From Brevibacterium sp. JSBI002 (lineage in GTDB: Bacteria > Actinomycetota > Actinomycetes > Actinomycetales > Brevibacteriaceae): DNA of 64,000 nucleotides. Position 1 is the first letter of the stretch, and each line of letters opens with the position of its first letter. Below are positions 1-12,782 of this stretch, in pieces. The translations under genes and the position numbers were made by a program. The stretch covers positions 1,612,001 through 1,676,000 of the forward strand of contig NZ_CP110341.1 in the NCBI RefSeq assembly GCF_026013965.1, written 5' to 3'. The notes under the pieces are model-generated. The model had not been told where the DNA came from, ran no database searches, and saw only the letters and a program-made list of their open reading frames with translations.

Positions 1-1101
1 CCGCTTGAGCTCGACCAGTCCTGTCGGCAGATTCGTCGTCAGATCGTCGATGACCGATTGTAAGTGCTTCTTGCCCTCGTTGCCGTCGTTGGTTCGGTAG
101 GCGCTCACTATGTCTTGATAGACGGCCCAGGTGACTTCGACGGCGGTGAAGTTGGCGTCGGCGAAGAGGCCTACGATCCTCTCCTGCTGCTTGGCCGTGA
201 GCAGATCAGCACCGGTGTGCAGAGTCCTCCGCGCCCGATACAACGGGTCCGTCGCTCGTCCGCGATGCCCGGTGGTCTCCTGCTGAATGCGACGGCGTAC
301 CTCGTCGAGGGCATCACCGGCGAGTTTAACGACGTGGAACGGGTCCATGACTTCGACAGCCTCGGGCAGTTCCTCAACGGAGGCTGTTTTGAAGCCGGAG
401 AATCCGTCCATCGCGACGACGTCGATGCCATCACGCCAGTCTTTCGGTCGGGCTTTCAACCATTGCTTGAACACCTGTTTCGACCGTCCGGGCACCATGT
501 CGAGCAGGCGTGCCGGGCCTGCTTCCTGGCTGATCGGAGTGAGGTCGATGATGACGGTGACGTACTTGTCACCGCGCCTGGTGTGCCGCCATACGTGTTC
601 GTCGACACCAATGACGCTGACCCCGTCGAACCGGGTCGGGTCGTCGATCAGCAGTCGATGTCCCTGCGCGAGGATCGCGGAGTTCGCGGTGTGCCAGGAC
701 ACGGCGAGTTTGCGTGCGATCACGGACACGGTGTCGTGGTCGATGACGAGGGCACGCAGCGCCCAGTCGAGGCCGGTTCGCGAGATCTTCGCTCGTGGTG
801 GCGCCGCAGCAGTGGTGTTTCGACGCCATACGCGGCCGCATTCGACGCATTTGTACCGGCGGAGGCGAATGTGAAGCGTGGTCGGCCGGTGGCCGAAGGG
901 TTCGTGGGCGAGACGGCGGACGACGGTGTCGCGGACGATTCCGTGTCCGCCACACCGTCGGCACCAGTCATCGGCAGTGTTGGGCTGGCATTCCAAGATG
1001 GCTTTGTGCCCGCTGATGTGCTGGCCAATGCAAGTGAGGTCGAGGGTGTCGAGTCGGCAGAATGTCGTGAGGTCAGGGGTTGAGAAAGTAGGCTTGGACA
1101 C
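1..1101 (-). CDS. ISL3-family transposase, C-terminus cut by window edge
   Basis: A continuous reading frame of 367 codons runs from a GTG at 1101 to the left edge with no stop. The N-terminal part has the zinc-finger pattern of the family (WCRRCGG and KCVECGRVW), followed by a helix-turn-helix stretch and the DDE_Tnp_ISL3 core, with the segments VIGVDEHVWR, VVAMDGFSGF and EVMDPFHVVK visible. The GTG start is chosen because no ATG lies in frame upstream before the element end. The protein would act as a DDE transposase on the element's ends. The missing C-terminus prevents judging whether the gene is intact. Confidence 0.85.
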   Translation of the reverse strand, partial: MSKPTFSTPDLTTFCRLDTLDLTCIGQHISGHKAILECQPNTADDWCRRCGGHGIVRDTVVRRLAHEPFGHRPTTLHIRLRRYKCVECGRVWRRNTTAAAPPRAKISRTGLDWALRALVIDHDTVSVIARKLAVSWHTANSAILAQGHRLLIDDPTRFDGVSVIGVDEHVWRHTRRGDKYVTVIIDLTPISQEAGPARLLDMVPGRSKQVFKQWLKARPKDWRDGIDVVAMDGFSGFKTASVEELPEAVEVMDPFHVVKLAGDALDEVRRRIQQETTGHRGRATDPLYRARRTLHTGADLLTAKQQERIVGLFADANFTAVEVTWAVYQDIVSAYRTNDGNEGKKHLQSVIDDLTTNLPTGLVELKR

Positions 1102-1222
1102 GTCGAGGTCTTTCGGATGAACTGTGTGAGAACTTCCATCATCGGAAGACCTCGGCGTCTATCCGGGCAGCGCCACGCCGTGTCCTGGAATCACTGATCC
1201 ACACCCTCAATTACGAAGAGCC
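1..1222 (-). mobile_element. ISL3-family insertion sequence, 5' part only
   Basis: The element is recognised from its transposase, which reads leftwards off the window. The probable outer end is the sequence around 1196-1222, which read on the minus strand begins GGCTCTTCGTAATTGAGGG, a form seen at the ends of actinobacterial ISL3 elements (family knowledge). The other inverted repeat and any target duplication lie outside the window, so the boundary is inferred. Confidence 0.6.
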
Positions 1223-1274
1223 CGTAAACCCATCTTCGCCTTGTGTTGGGTCATATGCGGTAGCGCCTTGATCC

Positions 1275-2165
1275 CTATGATTTCAACGCATCGAGCTGCG
1301 TCGCCTCAACATCAGTTGGGACCGATGGCAGCGTTGTGACTGTTTCGTTGATCTCGACAACAGCCGATGGTAACGGTTTCAAGTTCTGAGGAGCTGACGG
1401 ATCGACATGCTGGTCGGGCCCCGAACGGAACGAGAAACAGCAATCGCTGCGAACACTATCGTCAGATGCGCCTCTATCGGGTCCCGGACACGAGCGAACA
1501 TCGGCCATGCCCGTAGGCCCGCCTTCGACGCCTTCAAGGCTGCTCGACCTGCCACTGTTCGTGATGTGACCGGTCCACCTCGCCCGCTGACGTGAGCGAG
1601 CGTTCTATATTCGTCACGTATTCTCTCTCGTCATACTAGCCGCATGGCCCGGGTGTAGGCGGCTTAGCCGAAATCCTTGGACCCGCTCTTCGTGGTCACG
1701 ATCCGTACACAATTCTGAACACTGATGCCATCGATGACATCGAAGAACCAAACGCATTGAGCATTCAGTATCTGCTCATCCCGTAAGGCGCGTTCTCTCT
1801 GGTTTTGCCCACAGCCCGCTACGGGTGTGGGAACTGTTCGGGAGTCCATGTGGCGTCGGCAGGCGACCGGTGTGGTGAGGATCAAGCGGGGTTCTTCCTC
1901 CGTGGGGTCTCAGTAGCGACGAACATTCCGTCTTCGGTGTGATCACCGTTCCAGGTGAAGTACATTTCCAGGTCACCGGGTACGTTCTTCAATCGTGAAT
2001 CGACGATGAAACGGAGTCCGGCTTCGTCCAGAGCGTGCAGGTTTCCGGCAGAGGACAATCCCGCATCAGCAACGACGAGCATGACTGTTAACTGGTGGCG
2101 GGGTTGGAGCGGGTGCCCATTGACGAAGAGCATAGGGGCATCCCGTTACCGTTTAAGTAGCCCCA
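1275..2165 (-). pseudogene. decayed IS1634-like (IS4 superfamily) transposase
   Basis: Homology to IS1634-type transposases appears in pieces in successive frames on the minus strand. About 2133-1890 gives VVADAGLSSAGNLHALDEAG and a following RFIVDSR stretch, normally around the second catalytic Asp. About 1885-1770 gives RERALRDEQILNAQ. About 1530-1410 gives RDPIEAHLTIVFAAIAVSRS, and 1400-1275 gives the C-terminal LKPLPSAVVEINETV. At least three frame changes separate these pieces and the N-terminal domain is absent, so the gene is dead. It ends close to the left side of the IS110-type element. The intervals between the pieces contain nothing else recognisable. Confidence 0.65.
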
Positions 2166-2194
2166 CCATCCGTCAGGATAGAAGGGGTCGCTGG

Positions 2195-2400
2195 CATGAG
2201 GACCCCGGCTGCTGCTTGACAATGAATGTAACGGGTAGTCACCGGGGTTCGAAGGCACCAGGGAAATCGCTGATAGGGGCCAGAACCACTGGCAGAACAC
2301 ATGCCTTGAGCCCGACCGTAACGTGGATGCCGAGCCCAGGAGCCACCACAGCACCACCGGCCAGCCGAACCACAACCAAATATTCGGTCTCATGAGTCGA
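2195..2400 (+). ncRNA. candidate IS110 bridge-RNA leader
   Basis: This is a non-coding GC-rich stretch immediately upstream of an IS110-type transposase start. In IS110 elements the left-end non-coding region encodes the bridge RNA with target- and donor-binding loops (established for the family). Self-complementary blocks such as ACCCCGG (2203-) and CCGGGG (2241-) are visible. Assignment rests on position and family knowledge only. Confidence 0.35.
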
Positions 2401-2405
2401 AGAAG

Positions 2406-3588
2406 ATGAGTGACATGATCACCAACCACGCCGATATCGACGTATTCATCGGCATCGATGTCGGCAAACACAACCACCACGCCGTCGCACTCGACCGCGA
2501 CAGCAAACAACTCCTATCGAAGGCTCTGCCGCAGAACGAAACGAAACTCCGGGCTTTGCTTGACCGGCTGCACAAGCACGGAACACGCCCAGTCCGAGTC
2601 CATCGCGGTCGCCTATCTGCCCGGGTTGGCGATGCGCCGTATCGCCGACCTGCACCCAGGTGAGGCAAAAGCGGATGCTCGTGGCGCCGCGATCATCGCT
2701 GAAGCAGCCCGCACCATGCCGCACACATTGCGGGGTACCCGGGTGGCGGATGAGAACGTGGCCGGGCTGTCGATGCTGTGCGGCTACGACGATGACCTGG
2801 CGAAACAGGCCACGGCGACATCGAACCGGATCCGGGGCCTGCTGACTTAGATCCACCCCGGATTGGAGACCGTCATCGGCCCGCACCTGGACCTTCCGGC
2901 GATGCTGGCGCTATTGGCAAAGTACCCGACGCCCAAAGCCTTGCGTGATGCCGGGATGCACCGAGTCGAGGCACTGCTGCGCAAGCAGGCACCGCGGGCG
3001 TGGAAGCGGTGGGCCGCAGCGATCTTCACCGCCTTGGACGGGCAGACCGTGGTGGTGTCGGGCACCGCCGCCGCCGGCCTCGTCCTGCCCCAGCTGGCCG
3101 CGTCGTTGGCGCAGACACGATCATCGCGCGATGAGGTACTGGTGCGCACCGAGGAGCTGGTGGGGGCGCATCCGCTTTTCGGACTCCTGACGTCGCTGCC
3201 GGCAGTCGGTGTCAGGACCGCGGCGAGGATCCTGACCGAGGTGGTGGGTAAGGACTTCGAATCAGCCGGACACCTCGCATTGTATGCCGGACTGACACCG
3301 GTGACGTGGCGGTCGGGAACGTCGATCCGGGGTGATCATTCGTCCCGGCGGGGGAACAAGGTCCTCAAGCGAGCCCTGTTCCTGTCCGCGTTCGCGGCGC
3401 TGAAGGACCCGCTGTCGAGGGCGTACTACGACAAGAAACGGGCCGAGCACAAGAAGCACAACCAAGCCCTGATCGCGTTAGCGCGCAGGCGCTGCAACGT
3501 GCTGTATGCGACGCTTCGCGACAGGGCCTACTTCCACGCACCCGAGGCGGCCACAGCTGCCCGAATCGACCTGTCACGAGGTGCTTGA
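2406..3588 (+). pseudogene. IS110-family transposase, frameshifted and with an internal stop
   Basis: The N-terminal RuvC-like part starts at ATG 2406 with FIGIDVGKHNHHAVALD. Near 2580-2610 the frame changes and the segment that should hold the catalytic Glu is missing. The second frame reads VAYLPGLAMRRIADLHPGEA and continues to a TAG at 2848-2850 where the family has Gln (RGLLT, stop, IHPGLE). The remainder (2851-3588) is the Transposase_20 domain with RSGTSIRGDHSSRRGNK containing the usual catalytic Ser region. In the DARDA motif the last Asp is Gly (DARGA). Deletion, nonsense codon and lost acidic residue together show an inactive gene. Confidence 0.85.
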
Positions 3589-3620
3589 CCAGTCTGGGAG
3601 ACAGCTCCCGGACCGATCAG

Positions 3621-4098
3621 TCCTGCCCTTCGGCCGGCATTAGATAAGTTTGAACAATCTGCCCACTGCCTCTTGACTTAAAACATAGGGGACCCCCCAC
3701 TCGCAGGAAGCACTGGTCGCACCGTGGCGGTACTACTCGTTCATCATAAATAGCGACCTGTCGACAGTGAAGACTGACCGCCGATACCTTGATCAGACGA
3801 CTGTCGAGCAAGTCGTTGCTTAACCCAAGCATGGACTGTTGGCACATTGGCAGCCAGAGAAATTCATAGTCAACCAACCTTGGCTTGCCTACATGTTCAT
3901 CAGTTTCAGTCTTGCCAGGGCTATCGCCCGAGCCGCGGGAGTAGGATTGGTGCGGGTGCAGACTCAGCTGAGAAAGTTCATTGCGACTTTGGCACAGTTT
4001 GCCGGGTCGGGAGGGAAACAGCCTATTCATCTCCCGAAATGATGGCCATGGCACGCCCAGTGGTTGCGATTGTGGGTAGTGGCAACAGTCCCGTGGAC
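3621..4098 (+). other. about 480 bases without a recognisable gene
   Basis: The stretch looks less GC-rich than the neighbouring housekeeping genes and lies between two insertion sequences. Open frames on both strands (for instance 3617-4156 minus and 3839-4042 plus) give low-complexity translations with no family resemblance, so none is called. It is probably debris between IS elements. Confidence 0.5.
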
Positions 4099-4162
4099 TG
4101 ATTCGTCCTTGGTTTGATGGAGGGTGTGCGGTTACCCAAGAAAGGACTACCCTCAACTCATC

Positions 4163-4474
4163 ATGCCTACCTCGAAATATCCACCAGAAGTACGTGAGAG
4201 AGCCACTCGACTGGCTCTCGAGGCCCGCGCCGACCCAGAGACTCGAAACGGTGCCATCGCCCGCATTGCCGAGCAGACCGGTGTGAACAAGGAAGCCCTG
4301 CGCAACTGGGTCAAGAAAGCCGAAGCAGCCAACCTGCCCGTCGAGACCGAGGACGTCCAGGCACGGATCCGGCGGCTGGAGAAGGAGAACCGGGAGCTGC
4401 GGAAGTCCAACGACATCCTCCGATCAGCGACCGCGTTTTTCGGCAAGGCGGAGTTCGACCGCCTACAGAAGTAA
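4163..4474 (+). CDS. IS3-family transposase OrfA (copy 1)
   Basis: OrfA is 103 residues with the helix-turn-helix typical of IS3 OrfA (IARIAEQTGVNKEALRNWVK) followed by a leucine-zipper-like coiled coil (ARIRRLEKENRELRKSNDIL). ATG 4163 is preferred over the in-frame GTG at 4124 because it follows AAAGGA and begins at the conserved MPTSKYPPEVRERA. OrfA binds the element ends and modulates transposition. The run of T at 4436-4440 near its end is a likely -1 slippage site that joins it to OrfB as a 407-residue OrfAB transposase. Confidence 0.92.
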   Translation: MPTSKYPPEVRERATRLALEARADPETRNGAIARIAEQTGVNKEALRNWVKKAEAANLPVETEDVQARIRRLEKENRELRKSNDILRSATAFFGKAEFDRLQK

Positions 4475-5385
4475 TCGTCGCCTTCATCGACGAGAACAAG
4501 CACAGGTGGGGAATCGAACCGATCTGTCAGGTCCTGCGCCAGGACCTGGGCCTGAGCATCGCCCCATCAACGTACTACGCCTTCAAGACCCGTCCGGTCA
4601 GCGCTCGAGCCCAGCGAGATGCGGTGCTCAAAGAAAGGATCATGGCTATCCACACTCACCGCCGCAACAAGGTCTACGGCATCCGCAAGATCCACGCCGA
4701 ACTCACAAGGACCTACGGCCCCGTGGCCCGGTGCACGGTCGAGAGATTGTGCAATGAGTTGGGCATCCGGGGTGTTGTGAGAGGGAAGTTCCCGCGGACG
4801 ACGAAGCCCGGTCCCGAGACGAAACGACCGGCTGACCTCGTCAAACGTAACTTCACCGCTGCGGAGCCGAACCGTCTCTGGGTCGCGGATCTGACCTACG
4901 TTCCCACTGAGGCCGGCTTCGTTTACGTCGCGTTCGTCCTCGACGTATTCTCTCGAATGATCATCGGCTGGCAGACCTCGACGCGAATGTATACCGATCT
5001 GGCTCTCGATGCTTTGAATATGGGCATATGGGGCCGTAAACGTGCAGGTCACGACGTTGTAGGGCTGACCCACCACTCGGACAGAGGGGTGCAGTATCGG
5101 TCTCTGCGCTACACCCAGGCACTGGCTGAGGCCGAGGCAGTGGCGTCGGTGGGATCGATCGGCGATAGTTACGACAATGCCATGGCCGAAGCGCTGAACT
5201 CGTTATACAAATACGAACTCGTCTTCACCGACGGCCCCTGGTCCGGTCGCAACGATCTCGAGGCCGCGACGGCTGAGTGGGTGCATTGGTTCAACACCGA
5301 ACGGTTGCATTCGATGCTTGACTATCAGACTCCCGCCGAGATCGAAGCAGCCCACTACACGAGCCTGCAGACTTCGGCGGCCTAA
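4471..5385 (+). CDS. IS3-family transposase OrfB (copy 1), by -1 frameshift
   Basis: The frame is open from about 4438 and overlaps the end of OrfA in the -1 phase. There is no good independent start before the internal GTG at 4624, so it is expected to be made as OrfAB by slippage. It contains an HTH_21-like region and the rve DDE core: LWVADLTYVPT (first Asp), LTHHSDRGVQY (second Asp) and GDSYDNAMAEALNSLYK (Glu). All three acidic residues are present. It differs from copy 2 only by Ser instead of Ala after VQYR. The product performs copy-out/paste-in transposition through a circular intermediate (family knowledge). Confidence 0.92.
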   Translation, partial: VIVAFIDENKHRWGIEPICQVLRQDLGLSIAPSTYYAFKTRPVSARAQRDAVLKERIMAIHTHRRNKVYGIRKIHAELTRTYGPVARCTVERLCNELGIRGVVRGKFPRTTKPGPETKRPADLVKRNFTAAEPNRLWVADLTYVPTEAGFVYVAFVLDVFSRMIIGWQTSTRMYTDLALDALNMGIWGRKRAGHDVVGLTHHSDRGVQYRSLRYTQALAEAEAVASVGSIGDSYDNAMAEALNSLYKYELVFTDGPWSGRNDLEAATAEWVHWFNTERLHSMLDYQTPAEIEAAHYTSLQTSAA

Positions 5386-5429
5386 TAACTGAACGAACGT
5401 TCAGCCTCCAGAAAACCCGGGACTTGACA

Positions 5430-5832
5430 GAACCATTAAGTGTAGTTACAGAGCAAATGGGCCGGTCTAACGGTGTGCCCCTGACGAGCACTTGTCGACC
5501 ACATTGACAGTCGCGCTGGTGGAGGCTCGTGACGGTGAATCAGGGCTAAACCCGAGGATTGATGCAACGCGAGAGTCTCTTGCTGAGTCGACTGTCGCGT
5601 ATAAGCCCCTCTGAGACTTCGAATGAGATAGTGACGTGTCGTATAAAATCGTTGACAGAAATTGCACAGAGAAGCCTGATGAATTTGTCGGTCACTCTCT
5701 ACAGTTGGTAGAGTAGACCCGGTGCTTGGGCGGATCTTCGCCCTTTGTCGCTCCTGAACCTCAAGCTTCGCTTTCAGTGCGGGGCCAAGGCCAGGCCATT
5801 AGGGCCCTTGACCATGGGAGAGTAATAAAAAC
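5430..5832 (+). promoter_or_regulatory. leader and probable promoter region of the atp operon
   Basis: There are 403 bases between the IS3 end and atpB with no convincing gene; an atpI-type gene, often next to atpB, is not here. Possible promoter elements are TATAAAAT at 5642-5649, TTGACA at 5652-5657 without a good -10 at the right distance, and TTGTCG (5684) with TAGAGT (5709). None is decisive. The region immediately before atpB has GGAGAG at 5817-5822 as ribosome binding site. Confidence 0.35.
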
Positions 5833-6645
5833 GTGGGAACATTCAACGCCGCGAACTCAACGATCCGTGCTGCTGAAGGCAGCTTTCACGCACCGTCGAT
5901 GGCGGAATTTTTTCCTCCTGCCTTCCTGTTTGAAGGTACGCCGTTTGAGATGAACCGCGTCATGCTCATCCGTATCCTCGCTACGGCGGCCGTCGTCATC
6001 CTCCTCGCGGTCTGGGCCAAGCGCATGAAGCTCGTTCCCACACGCTTCCAGTCCGCCATGGAACTGGCCATGGAATTCGTCACCGTCGGCATTGCCGAAG
6101 ACACGATGGGCAAAGAGAAGGCCAAGAAGTTCATGCCGCTCATCGTGGCGATCTTCTTCGGCATCCTGTTCTGGAACGTCACGAAGCTCATCCCGTTCCT
6201 CAACATGCCGGGCACCGGCGTCATCGGAATGCCGATCGTTCTGACCCTCGTGGTCTACGTGACCTACCATTGGGCTGGCATCGCCGAGAAGGGCCTCGGC
6301 CGCTACCTCAAGGATTCGCTCATCCTGCCCGGCGTCCCGCCGGCGATGCATATCCTGCTCATCCCGATCGAGTTCATCACGAAGTTCGTCACCCAGCCAT
6401 TCACTCTGGCGATCCGACTCTTCGCGAACATGATGGTCGGTCACCTCCTGCTCGTTCTCTGCTTCTCAGCTACGAGCTTCTTCCTCTTCGATGCCTCGAA
6501 CGGATTCCAGTTCTTCGGCATCGTCACGTTCGCGGGCGGTATGTTCGTCTTCATTCTGGAGATGCTGATCGTTGTGCTGCAGGCGTACATCTTCGCCCTT
6601 CTGTCCTGTGTCTACATCAATGCCGCGATCTCGGACGAACACTGA
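5833..6645 (+). CDS. atpB: ATP synthase Fo subunit a
   Basis: AtpB is an integral membrane protein of 270 residues that forms the proton half-channels against the c-ring. The conserved fourth-helix region FTLAIRLFANMMVGHLL carries the essential Arg, and the last helices end in LQAYIFALLSCVYINAAI, both hallmarks of subunit a. The start is taken as GTG 5833 because GGAGAG lies about 10 bases upstream; ATG 5899 (MAEFFPPAFLF) is an alternative that would shorten the periplasmic N-terminus. It is the first gene of an eight-gene operon in the standard order a-c-b-delta-alpha-gamma-beta-epsilon. No atpI is visible directly upstream. Confidence 0.97.
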   Translation: MGTFNAANSTIRAAEGSFHAPSMAEFFPPAFLFEGTPFEMNRVMLIRILATAAVVILLAVWAKRMKLVPTRFQSAMELAMEFVTVGIAEDTMGKEKAKKFMPLIVAIFFGILFWNVTKLIPFLNMPGTGVIGMPIVLTLVVYVTYHWAGIAEKGLGRYLKDSLILPGVPPAMHILLIPIEFITKFVTQPFTLAIRLFANMMVGHLLLVLCFSATSFFLFDASNGFQFFGIVTFAGGMFVFILEMLIVVLQAYIFALLSCVYINAAISDEH

Positions 6646-6703
6646 GATCCAACCCAATCTGTAACCCCCTAGTGTTACATGGCCGGGCCAACCACCCGGC
6701 TGA

Positions 6704-6955
<252 letters not shown>

Positions 6956-6974
6956 TCTCGAAGAGGACTGAAAG

Positions 6975-7535
6975 ATGACTCCGGTACATACACTTGCGGT
7001 GGCGGAAGAGGGCGGGAACCCGCTTCTCCCAATGTTGCCCGACATCGTCTGGAGTGCCGTCTGTCTGCTGATCGTCTTCCTGGTTGTCTGGAAGTACGTC
7101 CTTCCCGCCTTCAACAAGACCCTCGACGAGCGTGCTGAGCGCATTCAGGGTGGAATTGAGAAGGCCGAGAAGGTGCAGGCCGAAGCCGATCAGGCTCTGG
7201 CCGAGTATCAGAAGCAGCTCGCCGACGGTCGTGCCGAAGCTGCACGACTGCGCGCCGAGGCTCAGGAAGAAGGCGCCCAGATCATCGCCGACATGAAGGC
7301 CCAGGCTCATTCAGAGGCTGATCGCATCATCGCTCAGGCACAGACTCAGATCGACGCAGAACGTCAGTCCGCCATGGTGCAGCTGCGTTCCGAGGTCGGC
7401 ACTCTTGCCACGGACCTGGCATCGCGGATCGTCGGTGAGTCACTCACCGATGACCAGCGTTCGGCCAATGTGGTTGATCGCTTCATCTCCGATCTCGAGT
7501 CCAACTCGTCCGCGCAGCCGGTCAAGGGGGCGTGA
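6975..7535 (+). CDS. atpF: ATP synthase Fo subunit b
   Basis: AtpF is 186 residues with one N-terminal membrane helix (about residues 25-43, WSAVCLLIVFLVVWKYVLPA) followed by a long Ala/Glu/Gln-rich coiled coil, the peripheral stalk that ties F1 to Fo. The length is normal for a bacterial b subunit. It lies 19 bases after atpE, and its stop overlaps the start of atpH, indicating translational coupling. Confidence 0.97.
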   Translation: MTPVHTLAVAEEGGNPLLPMLPDIVWSAVCLLIVFLVVWKYVLPAFNKTLDERAERIQGGIEKAEKVQAEADQALAEYQKQLADGRAEAARLRAEAQEEGAQIIADMKAQAHSEADRIIAQAQTQIDAERQSAMVQLRSEVGTLATDLASRIVGESLTDDQRSANVVDRFISDLESNSSAQPVKGA

Positions 7536-8341
7536 TGCTCCAGTCGAGCAGATTGTCCCTGCAGGCCGTCCTCGAGACCGCGAATTCCGAGATCTCCGGG
7601 GGAGACCCCCGACAGATCGGTGAGGAGACTCTGGCACTCGTCGGCGTCCTCGCCGAGAATGTCGGACTGCGCAAGGCTCTGGCAGACTCCTCCGAGTCGG
7701 CCGAGAGGAAGCAGCAGCTGCTGCGGACTCTGTTCTCGACTCGGATCACGGATGCGGTTCTGCGTATCAGCGACAAGGCCGTCGGCCATCGTTGGGCGCG
7801 GACCCAGGACCTCGTCACCAGTCTCGAAGTCGCCGGTGTGACAGCGATCGCCGCTGCTGCACAAGCGGACGGGAAGCTGGGGCAGGTCGAAGAGGAGATC
7901 TTCCGCTTCGCGCGTCTGCTTGAATCAAACCACGAGCTGTCCCGCGCGCTTGATTCGCAGGCCACCGACGAGAGCAAGCGCGCCCTCGTCTCCGACCTGC
8001 TCATCGGCAAGGCACAGCCAGACACCATCAAACTGGTCGAACAGGCAGCTCTGCACCCGCGCGGACTCCGCGTGGCGAAGGCGCTCGACCAGTACAGCGA
8101 TATCCTCGCCGCCCGCCAGCAGCGGTCGGTTGCGGACGTCACCGTCGCCCGACCTCTGAACGAGTCGCAGACCGAAAGGCTGCAGGCGGCATTGTCGGCC
8201 AGCTATGGTCGCGAACTCGTCCTCAATGTCCAGGTCGATCCCGAAGTCCTCGGGGGAGTCCGGGTGCAGGTCGGCGACGAGATGATGAACTCGACCGTGG
8301 CCGATCGACTGGCCGATGTGCAGCGCAAGCTCGCAGGTTGA
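7535..8341 (+). CDS. atpH: ATP synthase F1 subunit delta
   Basis: AtpH is 268 residues, longer than the about 180 of the E. coli delta subunit but usual for actinobacteria, where it carries an N-terminal extension. The C-terminal part has the family segment VNVQVDPEVLGG-like LNVQVDPEVLGGVRVQVGD. ATG 7535 (overlapping the atpF stop as TGATG) fits AAGGGGG at 7524-7530 better than the GTG at 7532. Delta links the b stalk to the top of the alpha3beta3 head. Confidence 0.95.
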   Translation: MLQSSRLSLQAVLETANSEISGGDPRQIGEETLALVGVLAENVGLRKALADSSESAERKQQLLRTLFSTRITDAVLRISDKAVGHRWARTQDLVTSLEVAGVTAIAAAAQADGKLGQVEEEIFRFARLLESNHELSRALDSQATDESKRALVSDLLIGKAQPDTIKLVEQAALHPRGLRVAKALDQYSDILAARQQRSVADVTVARPLNESQTERLQAALSASYGRELVLNVQVDPEVLGGVRVQVGDEMMNSTVADRLADVQRKLAG

Positions 8342-8422
8342 CACTAGTGGCCGGCTTCTCCGGCATCGGCGGCCCACCGGTCGTCGGACGCAAGATTTGA
8401 GTAAAGGAAGCAGGGAAACCAG

Positions 8423-10057
<1,635 letters not shown>

Positions 10058-10088
10058 ACCTGTTCCGTAACGGCGAAAGGAAGAACTG

Positions 10089-12496
<2,408 letters not shown>

Positions 12497-12499
12497 GCC

Positions 12500-12760
12500 A
12501 TGGCGACACTCGAAGTGAATGTCGTGGCTGCTGATCGCGAGGTATGGGTCGGTGAGGCCAAGCGCGTCATCGCCCGTACCCTCGACGGCGAGATCGGCAT
12601 CCTGCCGGGCCACGAGCCCGTGCTGGGTGTCGTCGCCGACGGCGAAGCACGGATTCTCACCCCGGGAGAGGACACCATCAGGGTCAAAGCCGATGGCGGA
12701 TTCCTCTCGGTGGAGAACAACCGTGTGATCATTGCCGCTGATCAGGCCGAACTTCTCTGA
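12500..12760 (+). CDS. atpC: ATP synthase F1 subunit epsilon (short form)
   Basis: AtpC has 86 residues that form the N-terminal beta-sandwich of epsilon (LEVNVVAADREVWVGEAKRV, DGEIGILPGHEPVL). The C-terminal helical pair present in the about 139-residue E. coli protein is absent, as in many actinobacteria, so the classical extended-helix inhibition of ATP hydrolysis would not operate in the same way (inference). The gene starts 3 bases after the atpD stop. Confidence 0.95.
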   Translation: MATLEVNVVAADREVWVGEAKRVIARTLDGEIGILPGHEPVLGVVADGEARILTPGEDTIRVKADGGFLSVENNRVIIAADQAELL

Positions 12761-12782
12761 TCCGCAGGTTACACTGGCAACC

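Larger units (their letters stand above)
2195..3620 (+). mobile_element. IS110-family insertion sequence, inactivated
   Basis: The element is recognised by its DEDD-type transposase frame (2406-3588) and a structured GC-rich leader of about 200 bases before it. IS110 elements usually lack inverted repeats, so the exact ends cannot be read from one copy; the limits given are approximate. The left end abuts the decayed IS1634-like transposase, suggesting insertion into, or rearrangement next to, that older element. Confidence 0.55.
4099..5429 (+). mobile_element. IS3-family element, copy 1 (1331 bp)
   Basis: The limits come from comparison with copy 2 at 14882-16212: the two are identical over 1331 bp except T5101 versus G15884. 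Ends are TG...CA, and the left end (TGATTCGTCCTTGGTTTGAT) and the inverted right end (TGTCAAGTCCCGGGTTTTCT) match imperfectly over about 30 bases. Flanking triplets are GAC on the left and GAA on the right, so no exact 3-bp target duplication remains. The right tip contains TTGACA pointing outward. Confidence 0.93.

Noticed and set aside
3617..4156. 179-codon minus-strand frame between IS110 and IS3
   Set aside because: It crosses the IS3 boundary and its translation has no recognisable family pattern.
5690..5720. tRNA-like D-arm (GTTGGTAGAG) before atpB
   Set aside because: No acceptor, anticodon or T arm can be drawn around it.
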